This document shows positions 22,196 to 30,318 of a stretch of DNA of 39,425 bases, piece by piece. Numbering within the stretch: position 1 is the stretch's first letter; each line of letters begins with the position of its first letter. The DNA lies in contig JANXAZ010000031.1 of the NCBI GenBank assembly GCA_025062095.1, positions 1 through 39,425 on the forward strand, given 5' to 3'. The notes under the pieces are model-generated. The model did no database searches. It was not told the origin of the DNA and saw nothing but the letters and a program-made list of their open reading frames with translations. The position numbers and the translations under genes were made by a program. Origin of the DNA: Geminicoccaceae bacterium (GTDB lineage: Bacteria > Pseudomonadota > Alphaproteobacteria > Geminicoccales > Geminicoccaceae).

Positions 22196-23317
22196 ATGCG
22201 CATCGGCATCGTCAAAGAACGACGCGAACACGAACGTCGCGTCGCCGCCAGCCCCGAGACCGTGAAGCGGTTCAAGGCCATGGGGCTCGAGCCGGTGATC
22301 GAGCGCGGAGCGGGAACCGCGGCCGCGATCTTCGACGAAGCTTACGAGCAGGCCGGAGCGCGGCTCGTCGACGGTCCGGATGAGCCTCTGGCCGCCGACA
22401 TCCTGCTCAAGGTCCAACGACCGACCGAGGACGAACTCGCGCGATCGCGACCGGGCCAACTCCTCGTGGGCATGCTCGACCCGTACACGAACCGGGATCA
22501 GGTCCGCACCTACGCCGACAAAGGCCTCACCGCCTTCGCGATGGAGCTCTTGCCGCGCATCACCCGCGCACAGCCCATGGACGTGCTCTCGAGCCAGGCC
22601 AATCTCGCCGGCTACCGCGCCGTGGTCGAGGTCATGGCGGCCTACAGCCGCGTGCTGCCGATGATGATGACCGCCGCCGGCACCGTGACCCCGGCCAAGG
22701 TCTTCGTGGTCGGTGCCGGCGTGGCGGGGCTGCAGGCGATCGCGACCGCCAAGCGCATGGGGGCAGTAGTGACCGCCACCGACGTGCGGCCCGCCGCCAA
22801 AGAGGAAATCGAGAGCCTCGGTGCGAAATTCGTCGGTTTCATTCCGAAAGATGCGGCGACCGCCGGCGGCTACGCCCGCCCGCTCACCCCCGAAGAGCAA
22901 GCCGAACAACAGAAAATCGTGGCCGAGCATATCAAGAGCCAGGACATCGTCGTGACCACGGCGCTGCTCCCGGGGCGTCCGGCGCCGCGGATCGTCACCG
23001 CCGCCATGGTCGCCTCCATGCGTCCGGGCTCCGTGCTCTTCGACATGGCCGCCGAAAGCGGCGGGAACATCGAAGGCAGCCGCCCCGGCGAAGTCGTCGA
23101 GGTCGGCGGTGTCAAGATCATCGGGGCCCGCAATCTTCCCTCTCGGCTCGCCCCCGTAGCCTCCGCGCTTTATGCGCGCAATCTTCTCAACTTCGTGCAG
23201 TTGCTGATTTCGAAGGATGGCAAACTGGTCATCCCTTTCGAAGACGAGCTGATCAAAGGGACGCTTTTGACGCACGAAGGCAAAATCGTCCATCCGAACT
23301 TCCAGTCGGCGAGCTGA
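22196..23317 (+). CDS. pntAA: NAD(P) transhydrogenase subunit alpha part 1
   Basis: A 373-residue soluble dI component that binds NAD(H). It begins MRIGIVKERREHERRVAASP, with SSQANLAGYRAVVEVMAAYS, MMMTAAGTVTPAKVFVVGAG (Rossmann GAGVAG) and TTALLPGRPAPRIVTAAMVA. The split three-gene form is typical of Rhodospirillum and other alphaproteobacteria; dI exchanges hydride with dIII (PntB C-terminal part). The start has GAGGA 10 bases upstream. pntAB follows after 12 bp. Confidence 0.97.
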   Translation: MRIGIVKERREHERRVAASPETVKRFKAMGLEPVIERGAGTAAAIFDEAYEQAGARLVDGPDEPLAADILLKVQRPTEDELARSRPGQLLVGMLDPYTNRDQVRTYADKGLTAFAMELLPRITRAQPMDVLSSQANLAGYRAVVEVMAAYSRVLPMMMTAAGTVTPAKVFVVGAGVAGLQAIATAKRMGAVVTATDVRPAAKEEIESLGAKFVGFIPKDAATAGGYARPLTPEEQAEQQKIVAEHIKSQDIVVTTALLPGRPAPRIVTAAMVASMRPGSVLFDMAAESGGNIEGSRPGEVVEVGGVKIIGARNLPSRLAPVASALYARNLLNFVQLLISKDGKLVIPFEDELIKGTLLTHEGKIVHPNFQSAS

Positions 23318-23329
23318 GGGAGAGGGCCG

Positions 23330-23614
23330 ATGGCTGCGATCGACCCGGGTGTTTACAATCTCATCGTGTTCGTACTCGCGATCTTCGTTGGCTATTACGT
23401 CGTGTGGTCGGTGACGCCGGCGCTGCATACTCCGCTCATGAGCGTCACCAATGCCATCAGCTCGGTGATCGTCGTCGGAGCCTTGATCGCCACCGGTGCC
23501 GGGGGTATCGCGGCGATCTTCGGCTTCCTCGCGACCTTTCTCGCAGCGGTGAACATCTTCGGCGGTTTCGCCGTCACCGAACGCATGCTCGCCATGTTCA
23601 AGAAGCGCGGCTGA
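23330..23614 (+). CDS. pntAB: NAD(P) transhydrogenase subunit alpha part 2 (membrane)
   Basis: A 94-residue membrane protein with three or more hydrophobic helices: [40 protein letters not shown] and [20 protein letters not shown], ending [10 protein letters not shown]. This is the alpha part of the dII proton channel of the transhydrogenase. It begins 12 bp after pntAA and is followed by pntB 13 bp later. Confidence 0.97.
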   Translation: MAAIDPGVYNLIVFVLAIFVGYYVVWSVTPALHTPLMSVTNAISSVIVVGALIATGAGGIAAIFGFLATFLAAVNIFGGFAVTERMLAMFKKRG

Positions 23615-23627
23615 GGGAAGAACGACG

Positions 23628-25094
23628 ATGAGCATCGATGTCGCCGCGCTCGGTTATCTCGTCGCCGCAGTCTGTTTCATTCTGGCGCTCCGCGGGCTGT
23701 CCTCGCCGGCTTCGGCGCGAGCGGGCAATCGCTACGGCATGGTCGGCATGGCGCTCGCCGTCGCCATCACCCTGCTCTTGTTGACCCGTGCCGGCGGCGG
23801 CGCGTACGCGGCGATCGTCGTGGCACTCGCCGCCGGCGGGGCGTTGGGCTTCGTCGTCGCCCGGCGCATCCAGATGACCGCGATGCCGCAACTCGTCGCG
23901 GCCTTCCACTCGCTCGTCGGCCTCGCCGCGGTCTTCGTCGCCGCCGGCGCGTTCCTCGAGCCTCAGGATTTCGGGATCGTCCGCCCCGACGGCTCGATCA
24001 AGCCTCTCTCGCTGCTCGAGATGGCGCTCGGCACGATCATCGGTGCGGTCACGTTCACCGGCTCGGTGATCGCCTTCGGCAAGTTGCAAGCCAAGTTCCC
24101 GCCCAGCGTACAAGCGTGGATCCCGGCCGCACTCGAACCGGTGCTCGCCGTGCTCATGTCGAGCCGCCCGATCCTCTTGCCCGGGCGGCATTGGATCAAC
24201 GCCGGCATCGGCGCGGCGCTCGTGCTCCTCCTTCTCCTCTTCATGGTCAGCGAGAGCGGAGCCGTCTTCGTGCTCATGACGCTTCTCGCGTTCGCCTTGG
24301 GCGTGCTCCTCATCATCCCGATCGGAGGCGCCGACATGCCGGTCGTGGTCTCGATGCTCAACTCCTATTCGGGTTGGGCCGCGGCCGGGATCGGCTTCAC
24401 CTTGCAGAACCCGATGCTCATCATCACCGGCGCCCTCGTCGGTTCCTCGGGTGCGATCTTGTCTTACATCATGTGCCGGGCGATGAACCGGTCCTTCGTC
24501 TCCGTCATTCTCGGCGGGTTCGGCGAGACGGGAGCGGCGGCGGAGACCGCGACCGAAAAGACGGTGCGCGCGGGCTCGCCCGAAGACGCCGCCTTCATCT
24601 TGGAAAATGCGCAGAAGGTGATCATCGTGCCCGGTTACGGGATGGCCGTGGCGCAGGCGCAGCACGCGGTTCGAGAACTCTACGAAGCGCTCACCAAGAA
24701 AGGCGTGGAGGTCAAGTTCGCGATCCACCCGGTGGCCGGACGCATGCCGGGCCACATGAACGTTCTCTTGGCCGAAGCCAACATCCCTTATGATGTCGTT
24801 TTCGAAATGGACGAGATCAACAACGAATTCGGGCAAGCCGACGCCGCCTACGTCATCGGTGCCAACGACATCACCAATCCAGCGGCCAAGACCGATCCGA
24901 ACTCGCCGATTTATGGAATGCCGGTGCTCGACGTCGAGAAAGCCAAGGCCGTCTTCTTCGTCAAACGCTCGATGGCGCCGGGTTATGCGGGTATCGACAA
25001 CCCGCTTTTCTACATGGATCGTACGATGATGCTTTTCGGTGACGCCAAAAAAGTGACCGAGGAGATCGTCAAGGTGCTGAGCGGCGGGCACTGA
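23628..25094 (+). CDS. pntB: NAD(P) transhydrogenase subunit beta
   Basis: A 488-residue protein. About 270 N-terminal residues form multiple membrane helices (dII) and the C-terminal part is the NADP(H)-binding dIII domain with IVPGYGMAVAQAQHAVRELY, AGRMPGHMNVLLAEA, VIGANDITNPAA and KRSMAPGYAGIDNPLF. Together with PntAA and PntAB it uses the proton gradient to make NADPH from NADH. It is the last gene of the pnt operon. Confidence 0.98.
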   Translation: MSIDVAALGYLVAAVCFILALRGLSSPASARAGNRYGMVGMALAVAITLLLLTRAGGGAYAAIVVALAAGGALGFVVARRIQMTAMPQLVAAFHSLVGLAAVFVAAGAFLEPQDFGIVRPDGSIKPLSLLEMALGTIIGAVTFTGSVIAFGKLQAKFPPSVQAWIPAALEPVLAVLMSSRPILLPGRHWINAGIGAALVLLLLLFMVSESGAVFVLMTLLAFALGVLLIIPIGGADMPVVVSMLNSYSGWAAAGIGFTLQNPMLIITGALVGSSGAILSYIMCRAMNRSFVSVILGGFGETGAAAETATEKTVRAGSPEDAAFILENAQKVIIVPGYGMAVAQAQHAVRELYEALTKKGVEVKFAIHPVAGRMPGHMNVLLAEANIPYDVVFEMDEINNEFGQADAAYVIGANDITNPAAKTDPNSPIYGMPVLDVEKAKAVFFVKRSMAPGYAGIDNPLFYMDRTMMLFGDAKKVTEEIVKVLSGGH

Positions 25095-25178
25095 GATCCG
25101 AACCCGCCCTGCCCTCGACCCGGCGCGGCTCGCCCTCTAAAGATCAAAGAGAACCGCGAGCGAGCGGAGGGGCCGTGC

Positions 25179-25781
25179 ATGCGCGTGGTCGTGGTCGGCG
25201 GTACGGGAACGATCGGACGCGCCGTCGTCGCCGAACTCGGCAGGCGGCACGAGGTCGTCCGCGCGGCGCGAACCGGGGGCGAAGTCCAGCTCGACGCCAC
25301 CGATCCCGCCTCGATCCGCGCGGGCCTGGCCAAAATCGGGCGGTTCGACGCTCTCGTGGCGACCATGGGCGAAGTCGCCTTCGCCCCTTTAGCGAAGCTC
25401 GACACCGAGGCGTTCGCCGTCGGCTGGCGCAGCAAGCTCATGGGACAGATCCAGCTCGTCCTCGTCGGCCGTGAATTCGTCGCCGAGAACGGCTCGTTCA
25501 CGCTCACCAGCGGGATCCTGGGCAGAGATCCGGTCATCGGGGGCAGCGCGGCGTCCCTGGTCAACGGCGCCCTGGAAGCCTGGGTGCGGGCCGCGGCCAT
25601 CGAGCTTCTTCCCGAGCGTCTGCGGATCAACTGCGTGAGCCCGGGCCTGCTCGAAGAGACGGCGCTGAAGGCCGGTGCCTTTTTTCCGGGACACGTGCCG
25701 GTCTCCGCGGCTCGCGTCGCGCGCGCTTACGCGAAAAGCGTGGAAGGCGCACAGACGGGGCAAATCTACGAGGTCTTCTGA
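25179..25781 (+). CDS. Atypical short-chain dehydrogenase/reductase, active-site Tyr/Lys missing
   Basis: A 200-residue SDR. The N-terminal Rossmann motif is VVVGGTGTIGRAVVAEL, with a short second strand (RAARTGGEVQLDATD). FTLTSGILGRDP carries the conserved Ser. The usual YxxxK region reads GGSAASLVNGALEAWVRAAA, so both the catalytic Tyr and Lys are absent. INCVSPGLLEE matches the NxVxPG motif. Such short SDRs form a known group of uncertain function and may bind NADP without classical reductase activity. GGAGGGG precedes the ATG. The zinc alcohol dehydrogenase starts 15 bp downstream, so the two are probably co-transcribed. Confidence 0.88.
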   Translation: MRVVVVGGTGTIGRAVVAELGRRHEVVRAARTGGEVQLDATDPASIRAGLAKIGRFDALVATMGEVAFAPLAKLDTEAFAVGWRSKLMGQIQLVLVGREFVAENGSFTLTSGILGRDPVIGGSAASLVNGALEAWVRAAAIELLPERLRINCVSPGLLEETALKAGAFFPGHVPVSAARVARAYAKSVEGAQTGQIYEVF

Positions 25782-25796
25782 TCCGGGAGCAGCAGG

Positions 25797-26921
25797 ATGC
25801 GGATCCGAGCCGCGGTTCTCGAACAGATGGGACTGCCTCCGCCTTATACAGAAAGTCGTCCTCTCCGGATCCAGGAGGTCGAGCTCGATCCTCCCGGGCC
25901 GGGCGAAGTCTTGGTGCGCATCGCCGCGGCGGGCTTGTGTCATTCCGATCTTTCCGTGATCAACGGCGACCGGCCGCGTCCATTGCCCATGGTTCTCGGC
26001 CACGAAGCCGCGGGTGTGGTCGAGGACGTGGGAGCGGGCGTGGAGGACCTGCGCAAGGGCGACCACGTCGTCCTCGTCTTCGTCCCCGCGTGCGGGCATT
26101 GTCTTCCCTGTGCGGAAGGGCGTCCGGCTCTGTGCGAGCCCGGAGCGCTCGCCAACGGAGCCGGCACGCTTCTGTCGGGGGCGCGTCGCCTCCGCCGCGA
26201 CGGCGAGCCTCTGAACCATCACGTCGGCGTTTCCGCCTTCGCCGAATACGCCACCGTTTCCCGGCGCTCGGTCGTCAAGATCGATCCCGAGCTGCCGCTC
26301 GAGGAAGCGGCGCTGTTCGGCTGCGCCGTGCTCACCGGTGCGGGTGCGGTGATCAACACGGCCGGCGTGCGGGCGGGTCAGACGGTAGCGGTCGTGGGGC
26401 TGGGCGGTGTCGGCTTGTGCGCTCTGTTGGCGGCCGTCGCCTCCGGCGCCCGGGAGATCGTCGCGGTCGACGTTCTGCCGCACAAACTCGCTTTCGCGCG
26501 TCAGCTGGGTGCGACCGCGACCTTCCACGCGCGCGAAGAAAACGTGGTCGAAGCGATCCGCGAGCGGACCAGGGGTGGGGTGGACTTCGCTTTCGAGCTC
26601 GCCGGAACGGCCAACGCGCTCGAGCTCGCCTGGGCGATCACCCGTCGCGGCGGGGTCACCGTCACCGCGGGCCTGCCCCATCCCTCGGCGCGGCTGCCGG
26701 TGCCGATCGTGCAGCTCGTGGCGGAAGAGCGGACCCTCAAAGGGAGTTACATCGGAACGGCCGTGCCCGCCCGCGATGTGCCGCGGCTGATCGACCTCTA
26801 CCGAAACGGACGCCTGCCCGTCGACCGGCTCCTCTCTGGCCGGCTCTCGCTCGAAGAGATCAACCTCGGCTTCGACCGGCTCGCTCGCGGCGAGGCCGTT
26901 CGCCAGGTCGTGGTCCCGTAA
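25797..26921 (+). CDS. Zinc-dependent alcohol dehydrogenase (class III-like MDR)
   Basis: A 374-residue alcohol dehydrogenase. Catalytic-zinc ligands are Cys48 (GLCHSD), His69/Glu70 (LGHEAAG) and Cys176. The structural-zinc lobe is Cys99, Cys102, Cys105 and Cys113 (CGHCLPCAEGRPALC). The nucleotide motif is GLGGVG (201-206) with Asp225 at the end of the second strand, favouring NAD. The class III-like pattern suggests primary-alcohol or S-hydroxymethyl-thiol oxidation; the substrate is not decided by sequence. It is downstream of the atypical SDR and upstream of the HcnABC-like cluster, but 567 bases separate it from the latter. It is one of the few genes ending in TAA. Confidence 0.93.
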   Translation: MRIRAAVLEQMGLPPPYTESRPLRIQEVELDPPGPGEVLVRIAAAGLCHSDLSVINGDRPRPLPMVLGHEAAGVVEDVGAGVEDLRKGDHVVLVFVPACGHCLPCAEGRPALCEPGALANGAGTLLSGARRLRRDGEPLNHHVGVSAFAEYATVSRRSVVKIDPELPLEEAALFGCAVLTGAGAVINTAGVRAGQTVAVVGLGGVGLCALLAAVASGAREIVAVDVLPHKLAFARQLGATATFHAREENVVEAIRERTRGGVDFAFELAGTANALELAWAITRRGGVTVTAGLPHPSARLPVPIVQLVAEERTLKGSYIGTAVPARDVPRLIDLYRNGRLPVDRLLSGRLSLEEINLGFDRLARGEAVRQVVVP

Positions 26922-27488
26922 GCGCCTCCGGCGCGACCCGCGGTGCGCCGCCTCGGCACGGCCGAGTGCTCGCCGGGCCCCGTCATCCGAGCCCGACCGC
27001 GCGCGACGCGTGCGGAGGCTCGGTGCCCCGGGGAATCGTCGCCGCCGGCTCGCGGCCGGGCATCGCGAGCGTGGAGCGACGCTCGAGGCGGCTTCGGGGG
27101 CACCCCTCGTCGCCGGCGGCGGCATCCGTGCGCCGGGGGCTGAGCCCCACACCTGCGCCGGACGCGCGGTTCGCAACCGAAGCGCGAATTCCTCTTTCTT
27201 TGCCTGTTTCTTTTCGCTCGCGTAGAGCGAAAGGGCCTCGGAGTTCGCCGCGGAAGGGGGTCCAGGGCGGCGCTCGGACGGATGCCTGCGGCCCGAAAGC
27301 TCCGGTGCTCGATGCGGCGAGGAAGGGGCCGTCCGCGTCCCGGTGAGACGCTCCGGGGGCCTTTTGCCGACGACGACCGAGCCGTCGACGAACCGCGCGG
27401 CGAGCCCGGCTTTCGGATCGCCGCACCGGGAGGTAAAGGGTTGCCGGGAAGGTGCCACCGGGCGGATCGGACCGCGAGGGGCGGAAAG
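26922..27488. other. Gene-free gap with a small hairpin (27212-27232)
   Basis: Open frames here give Arg/Ala/Pro-rich translations without a family match. A pyrimidine-rich, less GC-rich patch (27188-27216) precedes the inverted repeat TTTCGCTC/GAGCGAAA (27212-27219 with 27225-27232, 5-base loop). This could be an operator or a terminator-like stem without a T-run. A promoter for the downstream dehydrogenase genes would be expected in this gap, but no standard -35/-10 pair is clear. Confidence 0.5.
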
Positions 27489-27809
27489 GTGGAAGGAGCT
27501 CGAGACCGAGCCGAACACGGCCGTTGGATCCGCCTCGGAACCGCAAGGGGCGAGCCCGTGCCTTTCACCATCGATGGCGAGCCCTGGTACGGTCGGGTCG
27601 GCGACAGTTTGCTCTCCGCCATTCTCGCCGCTCGCTCCGATCTCGGCCCGCTGGCGCCGGACGGGAGGCTCCGCGCCGGCTTCTGCCTGATCGGACTGTG
27701 TCAGGATTGTTGGGTGCGCTTGGCCGACGGGCGGCGCGTGCGGGCTTGCACGACCGAACTCGAAGCGGGAATGGCCGTGCTTCTCGCATCCGACGAGGCG
27801 GCCTGGTGA
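27489..27809 (+). CDS. HcnA-like [2Fe-2S] subunit of a flavo-dehydrogenase
   Basis: A 106-residue small subunit with a plant-type [2Fe-2S] fold: PFTIDGEPWYGRVGDSLLSA, then AGFCLIGLCQDCWVRL and RRVRACTTELEAGM. The ligands are Cys66, Cys71, Cys74 and Cys87 (numbered from GTG 27489). This matches HcnA, the gamma subunit of hydroxyproline dehydrogenase and sarcosine-oxidase-like complexes. The start is uncertain: GTG 27489 has a GAGGGG site and gives the usual short N-terminal extension; GTG 27558 would start at the domain edge. Its stop overlaps the GTG of the next gene by four bases (GTGA), implying coupled translation. Confidence 0.83.
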   Translation: MEGARDRAEHGRWIRLGTARGEPVPFTIDGEPWYGRVGDSLLSAILAARSDLGPLAPDGRLRAGFCLIGLCQDCWVRLADGRRVRACTTELEAGMAVLLASDEAAW

Positions 27810-29188
27810 AGGGCGCACCGATCGTCGTGGTCGTCGGTGCCGGGCCCGCGGGAGTGGCCGCTGCGCGCAGGCTCGCCGAAGCCGGCCTGCGGCCGATCGT
27901 GCTCGACAGCGGACCCGAGCCGGGTGGCCGGATCTGGCGGAACACGGGGTCGGGAGCGCAGGGATTGCCTCGCTTGCCCGGACACGATCCCGAACGCGGC
28001 CGGCACGAGCGCGCGCGTTTCGTAGAATGGCGGGAGCGGATCGCGTTCTATCCCGAAACGACGGTGATCGACGTCACCCGCGGCCGTCTCTGGGCGCTCG
28101 CGTCTTCGGGCGAGGTCGATTCCACGCCCTGGGATCGCCTGATCGTCGCTACCGGTGCGCTCGATCGCGTCGTCCCCGTTCCCGGATGGACCCTTCCCGG
28201 GGTGGTCACGCTCGGAGGCGCGCAGACGGCACTGAAGACCCGGGGCTGTGCCGTGGGCAGGAGGATCGCGTTCTTCGGTACCGGCCCGCTCCTGTATCTC
28301 GCCGCGGCGCAACATCTGGCCGCCGGCGTCGAGGTCGCCGTGGTCGGGGATACGAGCAGGCTTCGCGACGCGGTCGCGGCCGCGCCCGATCTGCTCGCGG
28401 ATCCGGCGCGGCTTCGGCTGGGCTTGCGCTGTCTGCGCATGCTCCGTCGTGCCGGCGTTCCCGTGCTGCGCGGTGTCCGCGGCGCGCGCATCGAAGGACG
28501 GAAGACGGTCGAGGCGATCGTGCTCGAACGTCGCCGTGCGTTCTGGCGGTTCTCCTGCGATGCGGTGGCGACGGGATTCGGCCTCGTCCCGCAGACCCAG
28601 ATCTTGGACCTGTTGGACGTCCCTTTCACCCTGGAGGAAACCTCGGGTTTGTGGCTTCCCCTCCTCGATCGAGCCGGGCGCACGTCGATCCCGGGCGTCT
28701 ACGCCGCGGGCGACGGCGCGCGACCGCTCGGCGCCGAGGCGGCGGCGATGGCCGGCGAGCGCGCGGCGCTGGCCCTGCTCGAGGACGAGGGTTCGCGGAT
28801 CGATGCGGGGCGCGTCGCGCAGCTGGAAACGACACTCGCCCGTCACGAGCGATTCGCCCGCGCGCTCGCCCGCGCTTTTCCCCATCCTCGGGTCCTCGAA
28901 GCGGAGATCGCCGACGAGACGGTAGTGTGCCGTTGCGAGAACGTGACCGCCGGCGACCTGCGCAGGGCAGTGCGCGAGCTCGATGCGCGCGACGTTTCCG
29001 AGGCCAAAGCGTTCACCCGATGCGGCATGGGTCGCTGCCAGGGACGGCTGTGCGGACTCTCGGCCGCGCGGATCCTCGCCGCGATCCGGAACGTGCGCCT
29101 CGCAGAAGCGGGACGCCTGCGCAGCCAGGCTCCCGTCCTGCCGATGCCGGTTGCGGCGCGGCGCGTGCCCGCCGAGGACGCCGCGTGA
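27806..29188 (+). CDS. HcnB-like FAD/NAD(P) and [2Fe-2S] subunit
   Basis: A 460-residue subunit with GAGPAG at 11-16, DSGPEPGGRIWR, an internal Rossmann site (FFGTGPLLYLAA) and PGVYAAGDGARPLGAEAAAM. A BFD-like [2Fe-2S] domain near the C-terminus has Cys375, Cys377, Cys406 and Cys411 (VCRCENV and RCGMGRCQGRLCG). This architecture is that of HcnB of cyanide synthase, OoxA of octopine/nopaline oxidase, and the alpha subunit of D-hydroxyproline dehydrogenase (LhpF-type). These pass electrons from a DAO-type flavosubunit to the respiratory chain. Start GTG overlaps the upstream stop by 4 bp, and its own stop overlaps the next start by 4 bp. Confidence 0.9.
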   Translation: MKGAPIVVVVGAGPAGVAAARRLAEAGLRPIVLDSGPEPGGRIWRNTGSGAQGLPRLPGHDPERGRHERARFVEWRERIAFYPETTVIDVTRGRLWALASSGEVDSTPWDRLIVATGALDRVVPVPGWTLPGVVTLGGAQTALKTRGCAVGRRIAFFGTGPLLYLAAAQHLAAGVEVAVVGDTSRLRDAVAAAPDLLADPARLRLGLRCLRMLRRAGVPVLRGVRGARIEGRKTVEAIVLERRRAFWRFSCDAVATGFGLVPQTQILDLLDVPFTLEETSGLWLPLLDRAGRTSIPGVYAAGDGARPLGAEAAAMAGERAALALLEDEGSRIDAGRVAQLETTLARHERFARALARAFPHPRVLEAEIADETVVCRCENVTAGDLRRAVRELDARDVSEAKAFTRCGMGRCQGRLCGLSAARILAAIRNVRLAEAGRLRSQAPVLPMPVAARRVPAEDAA

Positions 29189-30318
29189 GCGGTCGGCTCG
29201 CGACCGAAGTCGCGATCGTGGGCGGCGGGCTCGTCGGTTGTTCCGCCGCGCTCCACTTCGCCCATCGCAAGGTCCCGTGTGTGCTCCTGGAAGCCGGAAG
29301 GTGCGGGAGCCAAGCTTCCGGCGTCAATTTCGGGGGCGTTCGACGCCAAGGCCGAGCGCTCGCCGAGCTTCCTCTGGCCGAACGCGCCCGGAGGATGTGG
29401 AGCCGCATGGACCGGCTCGTCGGTCACGACTGCGAGTTCCGGCCCACGGGCCATCTGCGCCTGGCGCGCGACGAGCGGGAGATGGCCGAGCTCGAACGGT
29501 GGGCGAAGGAGGCCGCGCGGTTCGGCATCGCGGTCGAGCTCTCCGGTGCCGCGGCCTTGCGCGCGCGCTGGCCCTGGCTCGGCGCGGGTCTCGCCGGAGG
29601 TTCGTTCTGCCCCGACGACGGCCAGGCCAATCCGCGCCTCGCCTGCCCTCTCTTCCGACGGGCAGCGGCAGCGGCGGGAGCCGAGATCCGCGAGGGCGAA
29701 CGGGTGCACGCGATCGAGCGCGGTCCGCGCGGCTTCGTGCTCGGAACCGAGAAGGGCCTCGAGATCGAGGCGCGCGTGCTCGTCAACGCGGCCGGAGCCT
29801 GGGGCTCGGCGATCGCCGCTCTGCTCGGGGACGAGCTGCCGAGCGAAGCGATCGCTCCGAACATGGCGGTGAGCGAGCCCTTGCCGTTTCGGATCGAACC
29901 CGGTCTCGGCACCGCCGGTCCGGGCGTCTATCTCCGCCAGCTGCCTTCGGGTTCGGTGATCTTCGGCGGCGGGCGCGGCGTCGTCGACCTCGCGCGCATG
30001 CGCTGCCGTCCGCTCTTGGAAAGCACGCTCGCGACGCTCGCCCAGGTGTGCGCCATCGTCCCCGAGCTCGCGCGTGCTCTGGTGATCCGCAGCTGGGCCG
30101 GGATCGAGGGCAAGACGCCCGACGATTTGCCGGTGATCGGGGCGAGCGCCAAGGTCCGCGACCTCTGGCACGCCTTCGGCTTTTCCGGCCACGGCTTCAT
30201 GCTGGCGCCGGCGGTGGGTGCCGTGATCGTCGAGCTCGTGCTCGACGGTCACAGCCCCACGAGCCTCAAGGGCCTCGAGCCGGTCCGCTTCGCCGAACCG
30301 GTCCCCGCGCCCGGGTGA
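29185..30318 (+). CDS. HcnC-like DAO-family flavoprotein dehydrogenase
   Basis: A 377-residue FAD-dependent amine/amino-acid dehydrogenase of the DAO fold. The dinucleotide motif is VAIVGGGLVGCSAALHFA; further features are NFGGVRRQGR, RPTGHLRLARDEREM, CPDDGQANPRLACPLF, VLVNAAGAWGSAI and GIEGKTPDDLPVIGA with HAFGFSGHGFMLAPAVG. It is the catalytic beta subunit of an HcnABC-like complex. Substrate candidates are glycine, D-hydroxyproline, opines or other N-substituted amino acids; sequence alone does not decide. GTG start is coupled to the upstream stop. Its TGA directly abuts the maeB stop on the other strand (TGATCA). Confidence 0.88.
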   Translation: MSGRLATEVAIVGGGLVGCSAALHFAHRKVPCVLLEAGRCGSQASGVNFGGVRRQGRALAELPLAERARRMWSRMDRLVGHDCEFRPTGHLRLARDEREMAELERWAKEAARFGIAVELSGAAALRARWPWLGAGLAGGSFCPDDGQANPRLACPLFRRAAAAAGAEIREGERVHAIERGPRGFVLGTEKGLEIEARVLVNAAGAWGSAIAALLGDELPSEAIAPNMAVSEPLPFRIEPGLGTAGPGVYLRQLPSGSVIFGGGRGVVDLARMRCRPLLESTLATLAQVCAIVPELARALVIRSWAGIEGKTPDDLPVIGASAKVRDLWHAFGFSGHGFMLAPAVGAVIVELVLDGHSPTSLKGLEPVRFAEPVPAPG

